64,000 nt of DNA from Cellvibrio sp. OA-2007 (GTDB taxonomy: Bacteria; Pseudomonadota; Gammaproteobacteria; Pseudomonadales; Cellvibrionaceae), in NCBI RefSeq assembly GCF_000953825.1, contig NZ_BBUL01000084.1:47128-111127 (forward strand), read 5' to 3'. Under the pieces are notes generated by a model that had not been told where the DNA came from, did not search any database, and worked only from the letters and a program-made list of their open reading frames with translations. The translations under genes and the position numbers were made by a program. Shown here in pieces: positions 24,481-34,399 of the stretch. How positions within the stretch are numbered: the stretch's first letter is position 1; each line of letters opens with the position of its first letter.

Positions 24481-24710
24481 CTTATCGCCTGCTTCAGCGG
24501 TGGCTGACAGCTGGGCAGGGATAAGTGATTGGAAGCAGGTGTGCAACTGAACAATTAAGCAACTGCTGGGGAGTAGTTATTCAAGTATTCAGAGTGCACA
24601 CCTAAACACACGTACAAACCACTGAGTGGTGATTCAGTTGTTTGCAATTGTTAATGGCTGTGTGGGCAGCCATTAACGGCACCGGTGTGATGTGGGCGCA
24701 CCGGTTTTAC
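24481..24710. other. Dense hairpin cluster, candidate structured RNA
   Basis: Five stems in 230 nt: CTTATC+CCTGC/GCAGG+GATAAG (24481-24525), AGGTGTGCA/TGCACACCT (24537-24603), ACCACT/AGTGGT (24618-24630), GTTAATGGCTG/CAGCCATTAAC (24650-24677), and ACCGGTG/CACCGGT (24681-24705) followed by TTT on the + strand. No protein-coding frame is convincing. It lies between yebG and a minus-strand terminator. It could be a long yebG 3' UTR, an independent small RNA, or an array of palindromic repeats. Confidence 0.5.
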
Positions 24711-24725
24711 AGAAACTCCCGCTAC

Positions 24726-25028
24726 CTAGTTGTCCTTCTCCGTGGTGGCGGCAGTTTTGCTGTTCAGGGTTGCAGGCTTTTCATAAGTGAAGGGCTGCAA
24801 TAATTCATCGGGCTTGCCTTTGCAGGCTTTGGCGAGTAATTCGCGGCGCTGCGCCAGCAAAATACCAATCGCTTCGCTGTATTGTTCGTCGATGCCGGGA
24901 ATATTGTCTTCAATTAACTGGGTGATATTGGCGGCCAGTTCCAGATACTTATCGTGCTCTTCTGCGACTTTTTTATCTTCAAACATGCTGCCATCCCGAT
25001 CACATAGCCAAACGGCGATTACTGCCAT
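24726..25028 (-). CDS. yebG: YebG family SOS-inducible protein
   Basis: 100 residues, GAGGA RBS. The N-terminus MAVIAVWLCDRDGSMFEDKK, AEEHDKYLELAANI and LLAQRRELLAKACKGKP align by eye with YebG, a small DNA-damage-inducible protein of unknown biochemical role. A near-consensus LexA box at 25053-25072, 25 bp upstream of the start, confirms the assignment by regulation. It occupies the position next to murJ where Pseudomonas has rpsT. Confidence 0.88.
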   Translation of the reverse strand: MAVIAVWLCDRDGSMFEDKKVAEEHDKYLELAANITQLIEDNIPGIDEQYSEAIGILLAQRRELLAKACKGKPDELLQPFTYEKPATLNSKTAATTEKDN

Positions 25029-25052
25029 TGTGTAAATCCTCGAAAGTGTTGT

Positions 25053-25072
25053 TACTGTTTTTATGTACAGTA
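25053..25072 (-). promoter_or_regulatory. LexA (SOS) box of yebG
   Basis: CTGT-N8-ACAG within TACTG...CAGTA symmetry (TACTGT, TTTTATGT, ACAGTA), matching the gammaproteobacterial LexA consensus. It is placed to repress yebG and perhaps touches the divergent murJ promoter. Confidence 0.9.
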
Positions 25073-25155
25073 TTCTGCAGTGCGATTAATGTCAACTTTC
25101 TTTTTTGTTTTTCTGGTGATCTGGTGCTGGGTGGCTATCCCCTGAGGGGGAGACG

Positions 25156-26799
25156 TTGGATAATGCCGCATCTTTTACCCGCGCAGGATTTGCCGTGTCT
25201 GACTCCGAGTTGCCTCCCGTTGCATCCCCCGAAAAACCGACCAAACCGAGAAGCCTGCTGCGCTCCAGCTTGCTGACTGGCTCTATGACTATGACGTCGC
25301 GGGTGCTCGGTTTGGCGCGCGATATAGTGCTGGCAACCGTGATGGGCTCGGGCGGTGCGATGGATGCGTTTGCGATTGCACAGAAGATTCCCAATTTTTT
25401 CCGCCGCTTGTTTGCTGAGGGTGCGTTTTCGCAGGCGTTTATTCCGGTGTTGTCGGAGTATCGCGAGAAGGGCACGCAGGCCGCCGTCAAAGAGCTGGTG
25501 GATAAAGTGGCTGGCTGCCTCGGCTCGATTCTGCTGCTGGTGACAGTGATTGGTGTGGTGGGTGCGGTCGGTTTGGCTTATGTGTTTGGTTATGGTTACG
25601 CCGATGAGCCAGAGAAGTTTTCGCTCTTAACTGATCTGGTGCGCATCACCTTTCCCTATTTGATGCTGATTTCGCTGACCGGATTTGCCGGTGCGATCTT
25701 AAATAGTTACGACCGCTTTGCCATTCCGGCGGTTACGCCGGTTTTTCTCAATGTGTTTATGATCGCGGCCGCGCTGTTGGTTGCCGATTTTTTCCCTAAT
25801 CCCGCTTACGCTTTGGCGTGGAGTATTGTGGTAGCGGGCATCTTCTCGCTGCTGTTCCAGTTGCCGTTTTTGCGCCAGATTCATTTGCTGCCATCGCCCA
25901 AGTTGGATTGGTCACACCCCGGCGTTAAACGCATTCTCGTATTGATGGCGCCTGCGCTGTTTGGAGTGTCGGTGAGCCAACTCAATCTGTTGTTGGATTC
26001 AATCATCGCCACCATGTTGGGCGACGGGGCGGTGAGCTGGCTGTTTTACTCCGACCGCTTGGTGGAGCTGCCGCTGGGTGTATTTGGTGTGGCGATTGCG
26101 ACGGTAATTATGCCGGGGTTGTCGCGCTTGAGTGCGGCGCAATCGGGCGAAAAGTTTAGCCAGATGCTCGATTGGGCGATCCGCTTTGTGGTGCTTATCG
26201 CCCTGCCTGCCACGCTTGCGCTGATCATTCTGGCGGAGCCAATTCTCTACACCCTGTTTTATCACGGGGAGATGAAGGCGGAAGACATCTTGATGTCGTC
26301 CTATAGCCTCAAAGCCTATGCGCTGGGGTTGTTCGCTTTTATGCTGATCAAGGTGTTGGTGCCCGGTTATTTCGCGCGGCAGGATATGAAATCGCCAGTG
26401 CGCATCGGCATTATCGCGATTGTCGCCAATATGCTGATGAAGCCGCTGGTGGTGATACCGCTGGTCATGCTCTGGGGCTTAGGCCATGTCGGTTTGGCGT
26501 TTACCACGGCGATGGCGGCCTATGTGAATGCCTATTTGCTCTATCGCGGCCTGCGCAAAGCAGGGGTTTATCATCCCGCCGCTAATTGGCCAAAGCTGTG
26601 GTTGCGCTACGGCGCCGCCAATCTGGCGATGGTGGCGGTATTGCTCGGCTTTCTTTTGCTCTGGAATCTCTGGTCGGACTGGGGGGTGATGGAGCGAATC
26701 TTGCGCCTCGCGGTTGTCTGTGTGGCGGGTTTTGCGGTTTATCTCGTCGCCCTGTTTGCCGTGGGCGTGCGCCTGCAGGATTTCAAAGCGCGGAGCTGA
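25156..26799 (+). CDS. murJ: Lipid II flippase MurJ
   Basis: 547 residues from TTG 25156, which has GAGGGGGAG just upstream; GTG 25195 is an alternative start. About 14 hydrophobic helices. MurJ-type signatures are SRVLGLARDIVLATVMGSGG, AFAIAQKIPNFFRRLFAEGA and QAFIPVLSEY near the N-terminus. It flips lipid-linked peptidoglycan precursors across the inner membrane. The polar 35-residue N-terminal extension before the first helix is unusual and may reflect the start choice. ribF follows on the same strand, as in Pseudomonas. Confidence 0.93.
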   Translation: MDNAASFTRAGFAVSDSELPPVASPEKPTKPRSLLRSSLLTGSMTMTSRVLGLARDIVLATVMGSGGAMDAFAIAQKIPNFFRRLFAEGAFSQAFIPVLSEYREKGTQAAVKELVDKVAGCLGSILLLVTVIGVVGAVGLAYVFGYGYADEPEKFSLLTDLVRITFPYLMLISLTGFAGAILNSYDRFAIPAVTPVFLNVFMIAAALLVADFFPNPAYALAWSIVVAGIFSLLFQLPFLRQIHLLPSPKLDWSHPGVKRILVLMAPALFGVSVSQLNLLLDSIIATMLGDGAVSWLFYSDRLVELPLGVFGVAIATVIMPGLSRLSAAQSGEKFSQMLDWAIRFVVLIALPATLALIILAEPILYTLFYHGEMKAEDILMSSYSLKAYALGLFAFMLIKVLVPGYFARQDMKSPVRIGIIAIVANMLMKPLVVIPLVMLWGLGHVGLAFTTAMAAYVNAYLLYRGLRKAGVYHPAANWPKLWLRYGAANLAMVAVLLGFLLLWNLWSDWGVMERILRLAVVCVAGFAVYLVALFAVGVRLQDFKARS

Positions 26800-26900
26800 T
26801 CAAAATCGCGTCATTCACAGGGGCGGGGTAGGCTCAAACGCCGCCGCTCCTGTATACTTCCCGCCTTCATTTTTCCGGCACTCATTTACAGACAATTGGG

Positions 26901-27872
26901 TTGAGGGTACTACACAGCGTGAATCCAGCGGCACATAGTTTTATTCGTGGGTTGCACAACCTGCGCCCCTGGCATCGCGGCTGTGTAGCAACTATCGGCT
27001 CCTTTGACGGCGTTCATCTTGGTCATCAGGCTATTTTGCGCCAGTTGATTGCGGTCGCTAAACAGCATCAATTACCGGCTGTAGTGATTGTATTTGAGCC
27101 TCAGCCACACGAATTTTTTTCCGGCGATAAAGCCCCCGCACGCCTGATGCGCCTGCGTGAAAAAGTGCAGGCATTGCTGGCTGCCGGAGTCGCACGAGTG
27201 CTCTGTGTGCAGTTCAACGAAACCCTACGCAGCTTGTCGGCGGAAGCGTTTATCGACAAAGTGCTGCTCGATGGCTTGGCGATCAAACATTTAGTGGTTG
27301 GCGATGACTTCCGGTTTGGCTGTGATCGCCGTGGCGATTTTGCCCTGCTGCAAAAAGTGGGCGCCGAGCGCGGTTTTGCAGTGACCGATACCTGTACGCT
27401 GGAAATTGACGGAGAGCGAGTCAGCAGTACGCGCATTCGCCAGCTGCTGGAGAAAGGTGATTTCGCCGAAGCAGAAGCGCTATTGGGCAAACCCTATAGC
27501 ATCAGCGGGCGCATCGCTTACGGCCAACAGCTCGGGCGTAAATTGGGTGTGCCAACGGCCAATGTCCATTTACGTCGCTACCGCTCACCCTTGCGCGGTG
27601 TGTTTACTGTGACAGTAAAATTTCTGGATGGCACTGTGCATCAAGGTGTGGCGAATGTTGGAGTGCGCCCCACGGTGAGTGGCGACAAAAAACCGCTGCT
27701 GGAAGTTCACCTGTTTGATTTTTCGCGCAAAGTGTACGGCGCTTTGATCGATGTGGTTTTCCACAGCAAATTGCGCGATGAAAAAAAATTCAACTCGCTG
27801 GATGAGCTGCAAGTGCAACTGCAAACGGATATTGCGCAAGCCAAAGACTTTTTCTCGACCCTTTCTAATTAA
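26901..27872 (+). CDS. ribF: Bifunctional riboflavin kinase / FAD synthetase
   Basis: 323 residues from TTG 26901. The FAD synthetase domain comes first (ATIGSFDGVHLGHQAIL, VVGDDFRFGCDRRGD, SSTRIRQLLEKGD). The riboflavin kinase domain follows from about residue 185 (GRKLGVPTANVHL, GVFTVTV, LLEVHLFDFSRKVYG). It converts riboflavin to FMN and FAD. First gene of the ribF-ileS-lspA-fkpB-ispH string; ileS begins 28 nt after its stop. Confidence 0.95.
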   Translation: MRVLHSVNPAAHSFIRGLHNLRPWHRGCVATIGSFDGVHLGHQAILRQLIAVAKQHQLPAVVIVFEPQPHEFFSGDKAPARLMRLREKVQALLAAGVARVLCVQFNETLRSLSAEAFIDKVLLDGLAIKHLVVGDDFRFGCDRRGDFALLQKVGAERGFAVTDTCTLEIDGERVSSTRIRQLLEKGDFAEAEALLGKPYSISGRIAYGQQLGRKLGVPTANVHLRRYRSPLRGVFTVTVKFLDGTVHQGVANVGVRPTVSGDKKPLLEVHLFDFSRKVYGALIDVVFHSKLRDEKKFNSLDELQVQLQTDIAQAKDFFSTLSN

Positions 27873-27900
27873 TTATTGCTAACAAAGTTGACCGTGAATC

Positions 27901-30699
27901 ATGACCGATTACAAAGCAACACTGAATCTGCCTAACACCGGTTTTGCCATGAAGGCAAACCTCGCCCAGCGCGAGCCGGACATGTTGAAACAATGGCAAG
28001 CCAATAATCTCTATCAACAAATTCGCGCGGCGCGTGCCGGTCGTGAGCAATTTATTTTGCACGACGGCCCGCCCTACGCGAATGGCGATATTCATATCGG
28101 TCACGCAGTTAACAAAATTCTGAAAGATATTATCGTCAAGAGTAAAACTCTGAGCGGTTTTGATGCACCCTATGTGCCGGGTTGGGACTGCCACGGTCTG
28201 CCTATCGAGCACAACGTCGAGAAAAAAGTCGGCAAAGCGGGCGATAAAGTGGATGTGAAAACCTTCCGCAACAAATGCCGCGAATACGCCGCCAAACAAG
28301 TGGAAGGCCAAAAGGCTGACTTTATCCGTTTGGGCGTACAGGGCGATTGGGATAAACCCTATCTCACCATGGATTACAAATTCGAGGCCGACATTATTCG
28401 CGCGCTCGGAAAAATCGCCGACAACGGCCATCTGCACAAAGGTTTTAAGCCTGTGTACTGGAGCGTGGTCGGCGGTTCTGCACTTGCTGAAGCAGAAGTG
28501 GAATATCAGGATAAAACCTCTTTCTCCATCGACGTAAAATTTGCGTTTGTCGATCAAGCTGCAATTGAAAAAGCGATTGGCGAATTAAGCGGCAGCGGAA
28601 CAATTTCTTTGGTGATTTGGACTACCACACCTTGGACATTGCCTGCGAACCAAGCGGTTTCTGCCAATGCCGAAGTTGACTATGCATTAGTACAAGTTGG
28701 CGATGAGCGTTTGCTAGTTGCTGAAACTTTGATTAGCAGCGTGCTCGCGCGTGCAAAAGTAGAAGAGCACAAAATTGTCGGCCGCGTAAAAGGCGCAGCG
28801 CTGGAAAAAATGCTGCTGCAACATCCTTTCTACGCTCGCCAAGTGCCGGTAATCCTTGGTGATCACGTCACTACCGATGCCGGTACTGGTTTTGTACACA
28901 CAGCGCCAGACCACGGTGCGGACGACTTTAATGTCGGCGTGAAATACGGAATCGGCACACTCAATTACATCGACGATCACGGCACCTATCGCCCCAACGT
29001 AGAAATTTTTGCGGGCGATCATGTTTACAAAGTCGATGAAAAAGTTGTCGCACTTTTGATTGAAAAAAATGCATTGCTGGCGCAAGGCAAAATCACCCAC
29101 AGCTTCCCGCATTGCTGGCGCACTAAAACCCCGCTAATTTTCCGTGCTACACCGCAATGGTTTGTGAGCATGAGCAAAAACAATTTGCGCGATCAGGTTG
29201 CGCAAGCGGTTGAAGGTGTTGAGTGGGTACCGGATTGGGGCAAGGCGCGTATCGATGCCATGCTCGCGACTTCACCTGACTGGTGTATTTCCCGTCAGCG
29301 CACTTGGGGTGTTCCCATCGCATTGTTTGTGAATAAAGAAACCCAAGAATTGCACCCGGAAACACCGCGTTTAATTGAAGCGGTTGCGCAAAAAGTTGAG
29401 CAAAGCGGTATGGATGCTTGGTTCGAACTGGATGCCGCCGAATTGCTCGGCGCCGATGCCGATAAATACCAAAAAGTGACCGATACCTTGGACGTCTGGT
29501 TTGATTCAGGCGTGACTCACTATGCGGTATTGGCGCAGCGCGCTAATTTACGCTTCCCTGCGGATTTGTATCTGGAAGGATCCGATCAGCATCGCGGCTG
29601 GTTCCAATCGTCACTGAAAACGTCGATGGCCATGCATGCCAAGCCGCCCTACAAAACCGTATTAACCCACGGCTTTGTGGTGGATGCGCAGGGGCGCAAA
29701 ATGTCCAAGTCGATTGGCAATGTAATCCCGCCGCAAAAAGTGATGAACGATTTGGGGGCGGATGTATTGCGTTTGTGGGTGGCTGCGACTGATTTCAGCA
29801 CCGAGATGAGCGTGTCCGATGAAATCTTAAAACGCACCGCCGATTCTTATCGCCGTATTCGCAATACTGCGCGCTTTATTTTGTCGAACCTGACTGGCTT
29901 TAATCCTGTGACTGACTCAGTTGTACCAGAAAACATGTTGCAGTTGGATCGCTGGATTGTGGCGCGCACTGCGCAATTGCAGCAGGAAATTATTGCCGCC
30001 TACGACAGTTATCAGCTGCATTTGATCTACCAAAAACTGCACAACTTTTGCGTGGTGGAGTTGGGCGGTTTTTATCTCGATATTATTAAAGACCGTCAAT
30101 ACACGGTAAAAGGCGATGCCCTTGCACGCCGTTCGGCGCAGACCGCATTGCAGCATGTGATTGAAGCGATGGTGCGTTGGATTGCGCCGATTTTAAGTTT
30201 CACTGCCGATGAAATCTGGAAAGAAATCGCCGGTGAGCGCGAAGCCAATGTATTTATTGCTGAGTGGTATGAATTGCCTGCAATGCCAGCGGATTCGTTT
30301 GCCGACAGTTACTGGGAATTGATCGCCGAAGTAAAAGATGCCGTAAACAAAGTGCTGGAAGCCAAACGCGCGGCCGGAGAAGTCGGCGGCTCATTGGGTG
30401 CAGAAGTAATCCTGTATTGCGATGAAAAATTGCAAACAGAATTGCATAAACTCGCCAATGAACTGCGTTTTGTATTGATTACATCGACTGCGGAAATTCG
30501 CCCACTCGCTGAAGCACAAAATGCCGAAGCTACCGATGTTGCCGGTCTGCAAGTGGCAGTGAAAAAATCCGCGCACGCAAAATGCGAGCGCTGCTGGCAT
30601 CACCGTGCAGATGTAGGTACAAATTCAACCCATCCAACCATTTGTTTGCGTTGTGTTGACAACGTAGATGGTGCGGGCGAAACCCGTCAATTTGCCTAA
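27901..30699 (+). CDS. ileS: Isoleucyl-tRNA synthetase
   Basis: 932 residues, usual length. HIGH motif at residues 65-68 ([18 protein letters not shown]) and KMSKS at 600-604. An editing domain lies between ([11 protein letters not shown]), and a C-terminal zinc knuckle [12 protein letters not shown]...CLRCVDN. It charges tRNA-Ile in the cytoplasm. The gene lies in the conserved ribF-ileS-lspA order. No bypass or mupirocin-resistant type II features are seen. Confidence 0.97.
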   Translation: MTDYKATLNLPNTGFAMKANLAQREPDMLKQWQANNLYQQIRAARAGREQFILHDGPPYANGDIHIGHAVNKILKDIIVKSKTLSGFDAPYVPGWDCHGLPIEHNVEKKVGKAGDKVDVKTFRNKCREYAAKQVEGQKADFIRLGVQGDWDKPYLTMDYKFEADIIRALGKIADNGHLHKGFKPVYWSVVGGSALAEAEVEYQDKTSFSIDVKFAFVDQAAIEKAIGELSGSGTISLVIWTTTPWTLPANQAVSANAEVDYALVQVGDERLLVAETLISSVLARAKVEEHKIVGRVKGAALEKMLLQHPFYARQVPVILGDHVTTDAGTGFVHTAPDHGADDFNVGVKYGIGTLNYIDDHGTYRPNVEIFAGDHVYKVDEKVVALLIEKNALLAQGKITHSFPHCWRTKTPLIFRATPQWFVSMSKNNLRDQVAQAVEGVEWVPDWGKARIDAMLATSPDWCISRQRTWGVPIALFVNKETQELHPETPRLIEAVAQKVEQSGMDAWFELDAAELLGADADKYQKVTDTLDVWFDSGVTHYAVLAQRANLRFPADLYLEGSDQHRGWFQSSLKTSMAMHAKPPYKTVLTHGFVVDAQGRKMSKSIGNVIPPQKVMNDLGADVLRLWVAATDFSTEMSVSDEILKRTADSYRRIRNTARFILSNLTGFNPVTDSVVPENMLQLDRWIVARTAQLQQEIIAAYDSYQLHLIYQKLHNFCVVELGGFYLDIIKDRQYTVKGDALARRSAQTALQHVIEAMVRWIAPILSFTADEIWKEIAGEREANVFIAEWYELPAMPADSFADSYWELIAEVKDAVNKVLEAKRAAGEVGGSLGAEVILYCDEKLQTELHKLANELRFVLITSTAEIRPLAEAQNAEATDVAGLQVAVKKSAHAKCERCWHHRADVGTNSTHPTICLRCVDNVDGAGETRQFA

Positions 30700-30712
30700 T
30701 TGTGAATTAAAC

Positions 30713-31210
30713 ATGCCACTAAAAATGTATCAAAAACCTTGGTTCTGGTATCTGACTGCGCTGATTGTTGTAGCCTTGGATCAAGCCAGTAAACACGCTA
30801 TTGAAGCGGCGTTTGAATACGGCGAAACCTTGGTCTTCACCTCTTTTTTTAATTTTACCTTGGCTTATAACACCGGCGCGGCCTTTAGCTTTTTGGCTGA
30901 AGCGGGAGGTTGGCAGCGCTGGTTTTTTACTGCGATTGCGCTTGCTGCTAGCGTCTTGTTAAGCGTGTGGATTGCGCGCACCGCGCAGCAAAAACCACGC
31001 GAAGCCTTTGCGCTGGCTTTTATTCTTGGCGGTGCGCTGGGTAATTTGTATGACCGGATTGTGCTGGGGCATGTGGTGGATTTTATTGAGTTCCACTATC
31101 AGGCCAGTTATTTTCCGGCTTTTAACCTTGCTGACTCAGCGATCTCGCTCGGCGCTACGGTATTAATTATTGATATGTTGTTTAGTAAAGAGAAAAAAGC
31201 AAATGCGTGA
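30713..31210 (+). CDS. lspA: Lipoprotein signal peptidase (signal peptidase II)
   Basis: 165 residues from ATG 30713, 13 nt after ileS; the frame extends back into ileS but the protein from here begins at the usual place. Four transmembrane helices. The catalytic aspartates lie in LGNLYDRIVLGHVVDFI and FNLADSAISLG. It cleaves lipoprotein signal peptides after diacylglyceryl transfer at the inner membrane. It overlaps fkpB by 8 nt. Confidence 0.95.
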   Translation: MPLKMYQKPWFWYLTALIVVALDQASKHAIEAAFEYGETLVFTSFFNFTLAYNTGAAFSFLAEAGGWQRWFFTAIALAASVLLSVWIARTAQQKPREAFALAFILGGALGNLYDRIVLGHVVDFIEFHYQASYFPAFNLADSAISLGATVLIIDMLFSKEKKANA

Positions 31211-31652
31211 ATTAGCAATTGGTCCCGGCACTAAAATTACCCTGCACTTTGCCTTGCAGTTGGATAATGGCGATATGGTGGATTCCAATTTTGAGCGTGC
31301 CCCCGCCACTTTTACCGTGGGCGATGGCAACTTACTGCCCGGCTTTGAAAAAGCACTGTTTGGTATGTTGGAAGGCGAGCACAAAACCCTGGTGATTAAA
31401 CCAGAAGATGGTTTTGGTCAGCGCAACCCCAATAATATTCAGGAAATTGCACGCAGCCAATTTAGCCCTGACCTCGAACTAAGTGAAGGTTTGATGTTGT
31501 CGTTTGCTGATGCGCAAAAAACCGAACTGCCGGGTGTAGTGCAGCGTTATGACGATGAGGTAGTGGTGGTAGATTTTAATCACCCACTCGCTGGCCGCGA
31601 TATTTTATTTGAAGTCGCTATTATCAAAATCGAACCGGTTCAGGTGCACTGA
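31203..31652 (+). CDS. fkpB: FKBP-type peptidyl-prolyl isomerase (SlpA/FkpB)
   Basis: 149 residues from ATG 31203 (the in-frame ATG at 31170 lies deep within lspA). SlpA-type [44 protein letters not shown], a flap insert with [12 protein letters not shown], and [16 protein letters not shown]. It is a cytoplasmic chaperone and prolyl isomerase. It is the usual gene between lspA and ispH and is translationally coupled to both sides (8-nt overlap, 2-nt gap). Confidence 0.93.
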   Translation: MRELAIGPGTKITLHFALQLDNGDMVDSNFERAPATFTVGDGNLLPGFEKALFGMLEGEHKTLVIKPEDGFGQRNPNNIQEIARSQFSPDLELSEGLMLSFADAQKTELPGVVQRYDDEVVVVDFNHPLAGRDILFEVAIIKIEPVQVH

Positions 31653-31654
31653 TT

Positions 31655-32593
31655 ATGACGCAAATCAAGCTCGCTAATCCCCGCGGTTTTTGTGCCGGCG
31701 TCGATCGCGCAATCGACATAGTCAACCGCGCGCTCGATGTTTTTGGTGCGCCAATTTATGTGCGCCATGAGGTGGTTCACAATAAATTTGTGGTGGATTC
31801 GCTGCGCGAGCGCGGTGCGATTTTTGTCGATGAAGTTGAGCAGGTTCCCGATGATGTGATTCTGATTTTCAGTGCGCACGGTGTGTCGCAAGCGGTGCGG
31901 CAAGAAGCTGAAGCGCGCGGCCTGCAAATTTTTGATGCAACTTGTCCGTTGGTAACCAAAGTGCACATCGAAGTGACACGCTACAGCCGCGAAGCGCGCG
32001 AGTGTATTTTGATTGGCCACCAAGGTCACCCTGAAGTAGAGGGCACTATGGGGCAATACAATGCCAGCAACGGTGGTGCAATTTATTTGGTAGAAGATGA
32101 AGCGGATGTAGATGCGTTAGTGGTACATGATCCAGAGAATTTGGCTTATGTAACCCAGACCACTTTATCAATGGATGACACAGCCAAAGTCATCGAAGCC
32201 CTGCGCAATAAATTTCCGAAAATTCAAGGCCCGCGTCGCGATGATATTTGTTACGCGACAACTAATCGCCAGGACGCAGTGCGTCAGCTCGCGCTGGAGT
32301 GTGATTTAGTGTTGGTAGTTGGTTCACCTAACTCATCCAACTCCAATCGTTTGCGCGAATTGGCAGAGCGTTGCGGTACTGAAGCCTATTTAATTGATGG
32401 GCCGGATGATATCAATCCGGTGTGGATACAAAATCGCACCAGTATTGGCATCACCGCAGGCGCTTCTGCGCCTGAAGTATTGGTGAAGCAGGTGATCGAT
32501 AAACTTAAGGCCTGCGGTGCCGAAGCCCCTATTGAAATGGATGGCACCCCGGAAAATATCAGTTTTTCTCTTCCCAAAGCACTGCGGATCTAA
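31655..32593 (+). CDS. ispH: 4-hydroxy-3-methylbut-2-enyl diphosphate reductase
   Basis: 312 residues. Three iron-sulfur cysteines are conserved: [12 protein letters not shown] (Cys13), [12 protein letters not shown] and [11 protein letters not shown]. The substrate-binding [19 protein letters not shown] and SSNSNRL motifs are present. Last step of the MEP isoprenoid pathway, making IPP and DMAPP. Last gene of the string; a terminator hairpin overlaps its stop codon. Confidence 0.96.
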   Translation: MTQIKLANPRGFCAGVDRAIDIVNRALDVFGAPIYVRHEVVHNKFVVDSLRERGAIFVDEVEQVPDDVILIFSAHGVSQAVRQEAEARGLQIFDATCPLVTKVHIEVTRYSREARECILIGHQGHPEVEGTMGQYNASNGGAIYLVEDEADVDALVVHDPENLAYVTQTTLSMDDTAKVIEALRNKFPKIQGPRRDDICYATTNRQDAVRQLALECDLVLVVGSPNSSNSNRLRELAERCGTEAYLIDGPDDINPVWIQNRTSIGITAGASAPEVLVKQVIDKLKACGAEAPIEMDGTPENISFSLPKALRI

Positions 32594-32613
32594 GCGATCC
32601 ACAGTGCTGTTTT
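32578..32613 (+). terminator. Terminator overlapping the ispH stop
   Basis: AGCACTG (32578-32584) plus GGATC pairs with GATCC plus CAGTGCT (32602-32608), followed by GTTTTG. The stop codon TAA is in the loop. Confidence 0.75.
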
Positions 32614-32617
32614 GTGA

Positions 32618-33145
32618 TCATCGTATTGCATCGCACTCGGCAAGACTCAGCTTTGCTACTCTCGTTCTACCTCCTTTGGATAATATCAAACTATAGCCTT
32701 CGCCTTTGGTTACCGGGCAGATCTTGATAGTGCCCGCGAGAAATCCCCCTTTACCCTTTGATCCTATTTGCCGTCCTTCGCCAGTGCCAATAAATGCGAC
32801 ATAGCTATTAATGGGCGCCTTGGCTTGGGTAAGCACTACATCCAACCCTGAGTGAACCAGCAGTGTTTCATCATCGCTATCGAGTAGGTCATTGCTGTTT
32901 TTATCGATAAACAGCGTCCATCCTTCATGCCATTTTTTGTTGGTGGCCTTAAGGATTACCTGCTGATTGCGGAATACTGCGGTAGCGCGTGTCGTTTCTA
33001 TAGCATCCAGCAGCGCGAGAGTGGCGGTTTTGGTGCGTGTGTCGCTGATTTGTTTGTTGAAACTGGGTATGCCGATAGCGAGGATGATACAGAAGATGGT
33101 GGTACTGACCAGCAGTTCCAGAAGAGTCAATCCATGAGATTTCAT
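32618..33145 (-). CDS. GspH/FimT-type pseudopilin
   Basis: 175 residues. The type III signal is short: MKSHG/LTLLELLVSTTIF, with Glu5 of the mature form and a single hydrophobic helix. The remainder is a FimT/GspH-like globular part (ALLDAIETTRATAVFRNQQV, WTLFIDKNSNDLLDSDDE). It likely joins the tip complex of type IV pili or acts in DNA uptake. It is transcribed opposite to the adjacent minor pilin operon and away from it. A second, different GspH/FimT protein is at 33356. Confidence 0.88.
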   Translation of the reverse strand: MKSHGLTLLELLVSTTIFCIILAIGIPSFNKQISDTRTKTATLALLDAIETTRATAVFRNQQVILKATNKKWHEGWTLFIDKNSNDLLDSDDETLLVHSGLDVVLTQAKAPINSYVAFIGTGEGRQIGSKGKGGFLAGTIKICPVTKGEGYSLILSKGGRTRVAKLSLAECDAIR

Positions 33146-33355
33146 AGTCTATTCCTTTAATGTGAGCTTAAATCCATTTTTTAAAGTCGCGTTGCGCGCC
33201 AAGCCTAGCCGTTCATTCAGCTGTCAGTGCCATATGTCGCGCTGACAACATCTTTGCGCAGAGCCCGTGGTAGGCTGCAGTAATATAATCAACCCTAATC
33301 TAGCTGTCTATTAAAAGTTATTAGGGCGTTGGCTCGGTAAATTGAGAGAGATTAC

Positions 33356-33898
33356 ATGCGATATTCCATGAACGGTTTTACCCTGATTGAGCTTATGGTG
33401 ACCTTGGTTGTTACAGCTATAGTGTTGTCAATTGCCATCCCTAGTTTTCAGTCGCAAATGTTAAATAACCGCTCCATTGCACTTGGCGAAGATTTCGCCT
33501 CCGCCATTAATTTTGCCCGTATTGAGGCGGTTAAACGAGCCGGAAGAGTTTCGTTGTGCGCCAGCAAAGATGGTGAAACTTGCAGTGGTAGCTGGAATGA
33601 AGGCTTTATTGCGTTTGTTGATACAGTCGCCGCTGATACAACCGAGACACCAGTTGTCGGTACCGTGCTGCGCGCATGGAAGAAACAAGATAGCAGCGCA
33701 GTGATAAGCGTAAAAAATGGTAGCGATGACAAAACATTTATTCGGTATACCGGGCTGGGTACATTGGCGCGCCTTACAGACAAGCCGTTTGTAATTTCAG
33801 CGCAATTTAAAAAATGTACTGGTTCTGCGGCTAGGCAAATCAATATTGGTCTATCTGGCTCGGTATCAGTGAGCCGTATTGCTTGCGCTACTGAGTAG
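33356..33898 (+). CDS. fimT: GspH/FimT minor pilin
   Basis: 180 residues, GAGAG leader. The prepilin signal MNG/FTLIELMVTLVVTAIVLS is canonical, followed by SFQSQMLNNRSIALGEDFAS and NFARIEAVKRAGRVSLCAS, typical of FimT/FimU, and paired cysteines near the C-terminus. First gene of the minor pilin operon, corresponding in position to fimT/fimU of Pseudomonas; which of the two cannot be settled here. The minor pilins prime pilus assembly. Confidence 0.88.
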   Translation: MRYSMNGFTLIELMVTLVVTAIVLSIAIPSFQSQMLNNRSIALGEDFASAINFARIEAVKRAGRVSLCASKDGETCSGSWNEGFIAFVDTVAADTTETPVVGTVLRAWKKQDSSAVISVKNGSDDKTFIRYTGLGTLARLTDKPFVISAQFKKCTGSAARQINIGLSGSVSVSRIACATE

Positions 33899-33911
33899 CT
33901 TAGGGGGGAGT

Positions 33912-34388
33912 ATGAGTCGGCCGTTTTTTTATCAGTGTAAATGCGAGCAGCCTGATTTTCAGCGAGGCGTTGGTTTAATTGAGGTATTGGTAACCCTGCT
34001 GATTTTATCTACATCGCTGTTAGCTTTAGGTGCCATGCAAACACGTTCATTGCAGTTTAATCAAGGAGCCTATTTCCGCTCTCAGGCAAATATATTTGCG
34101 TATGACCTCTTAGATCGGATGCGTATCAATGTGAAAAATATTAAGAGTTACACGTCGGAACTGACTCATGTTAAGGAGACGGAAACGCCAGTGTTAACCC
34201 CGTTGGCGGCAGCCGATTTGCATGCATGGCGGCGCAATATCTCTGCGGAATTACCTAATGGAAAAGGCGGTGTTGATTGTGATGACGCAACAAAAATATG
34301 CACGTTAACAATTGAATGGGATGAATTAAACAGCTCTGGTGAAGATGCAGAGAATAAAACAACTTTTACCTATAGTGCCAGGCTGTGA
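33912..34388 (+). CDS. pilV: Type IV pilus minor pilin PilV
   Basis: 158 residues from ATG 33912, directly after GGGGGGAG; the longer frame from TTG 33879 overlaps fimT and lacks support. A 20-residue leader precedes GVGLIEVLVTLLILSTSLLA (G/V processing, Glu5), then LGAMQTRSLQFNQGAYFRSQ and DLLDRMRINV, the PilV hallmark. Minor pilin of the tip/priming complex. Overlaps the beginning of pilW. Confidence 0.88.
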   Translation: MSRPFFYQCKCEQPDFQRGVGLIEVLVTLLILSTSLLALGAMQTRSLQFNQGAYFRSQANIFAYDLLDRMRINVKNIKSYTSELTHVKETETPVLTPLAAADLHAWRRNISAELPNGKGGVDCDDATKICTLTIEWDELNSSGEDAENKTTFTYSARL

Positions 34389-34399
34389 GGGTTACCGTT

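Noticed and set aside
24364..24546. 60-codon minus-strand frame in the hairpin region
   Set aside because: It runs through the terminator stem and has no RBS.
27865..28557. 230-codon minus-strand frame inside ileS
   Set aside because: Antisense to the conserved HIGH-motif region of ileS; no RBS or domain.
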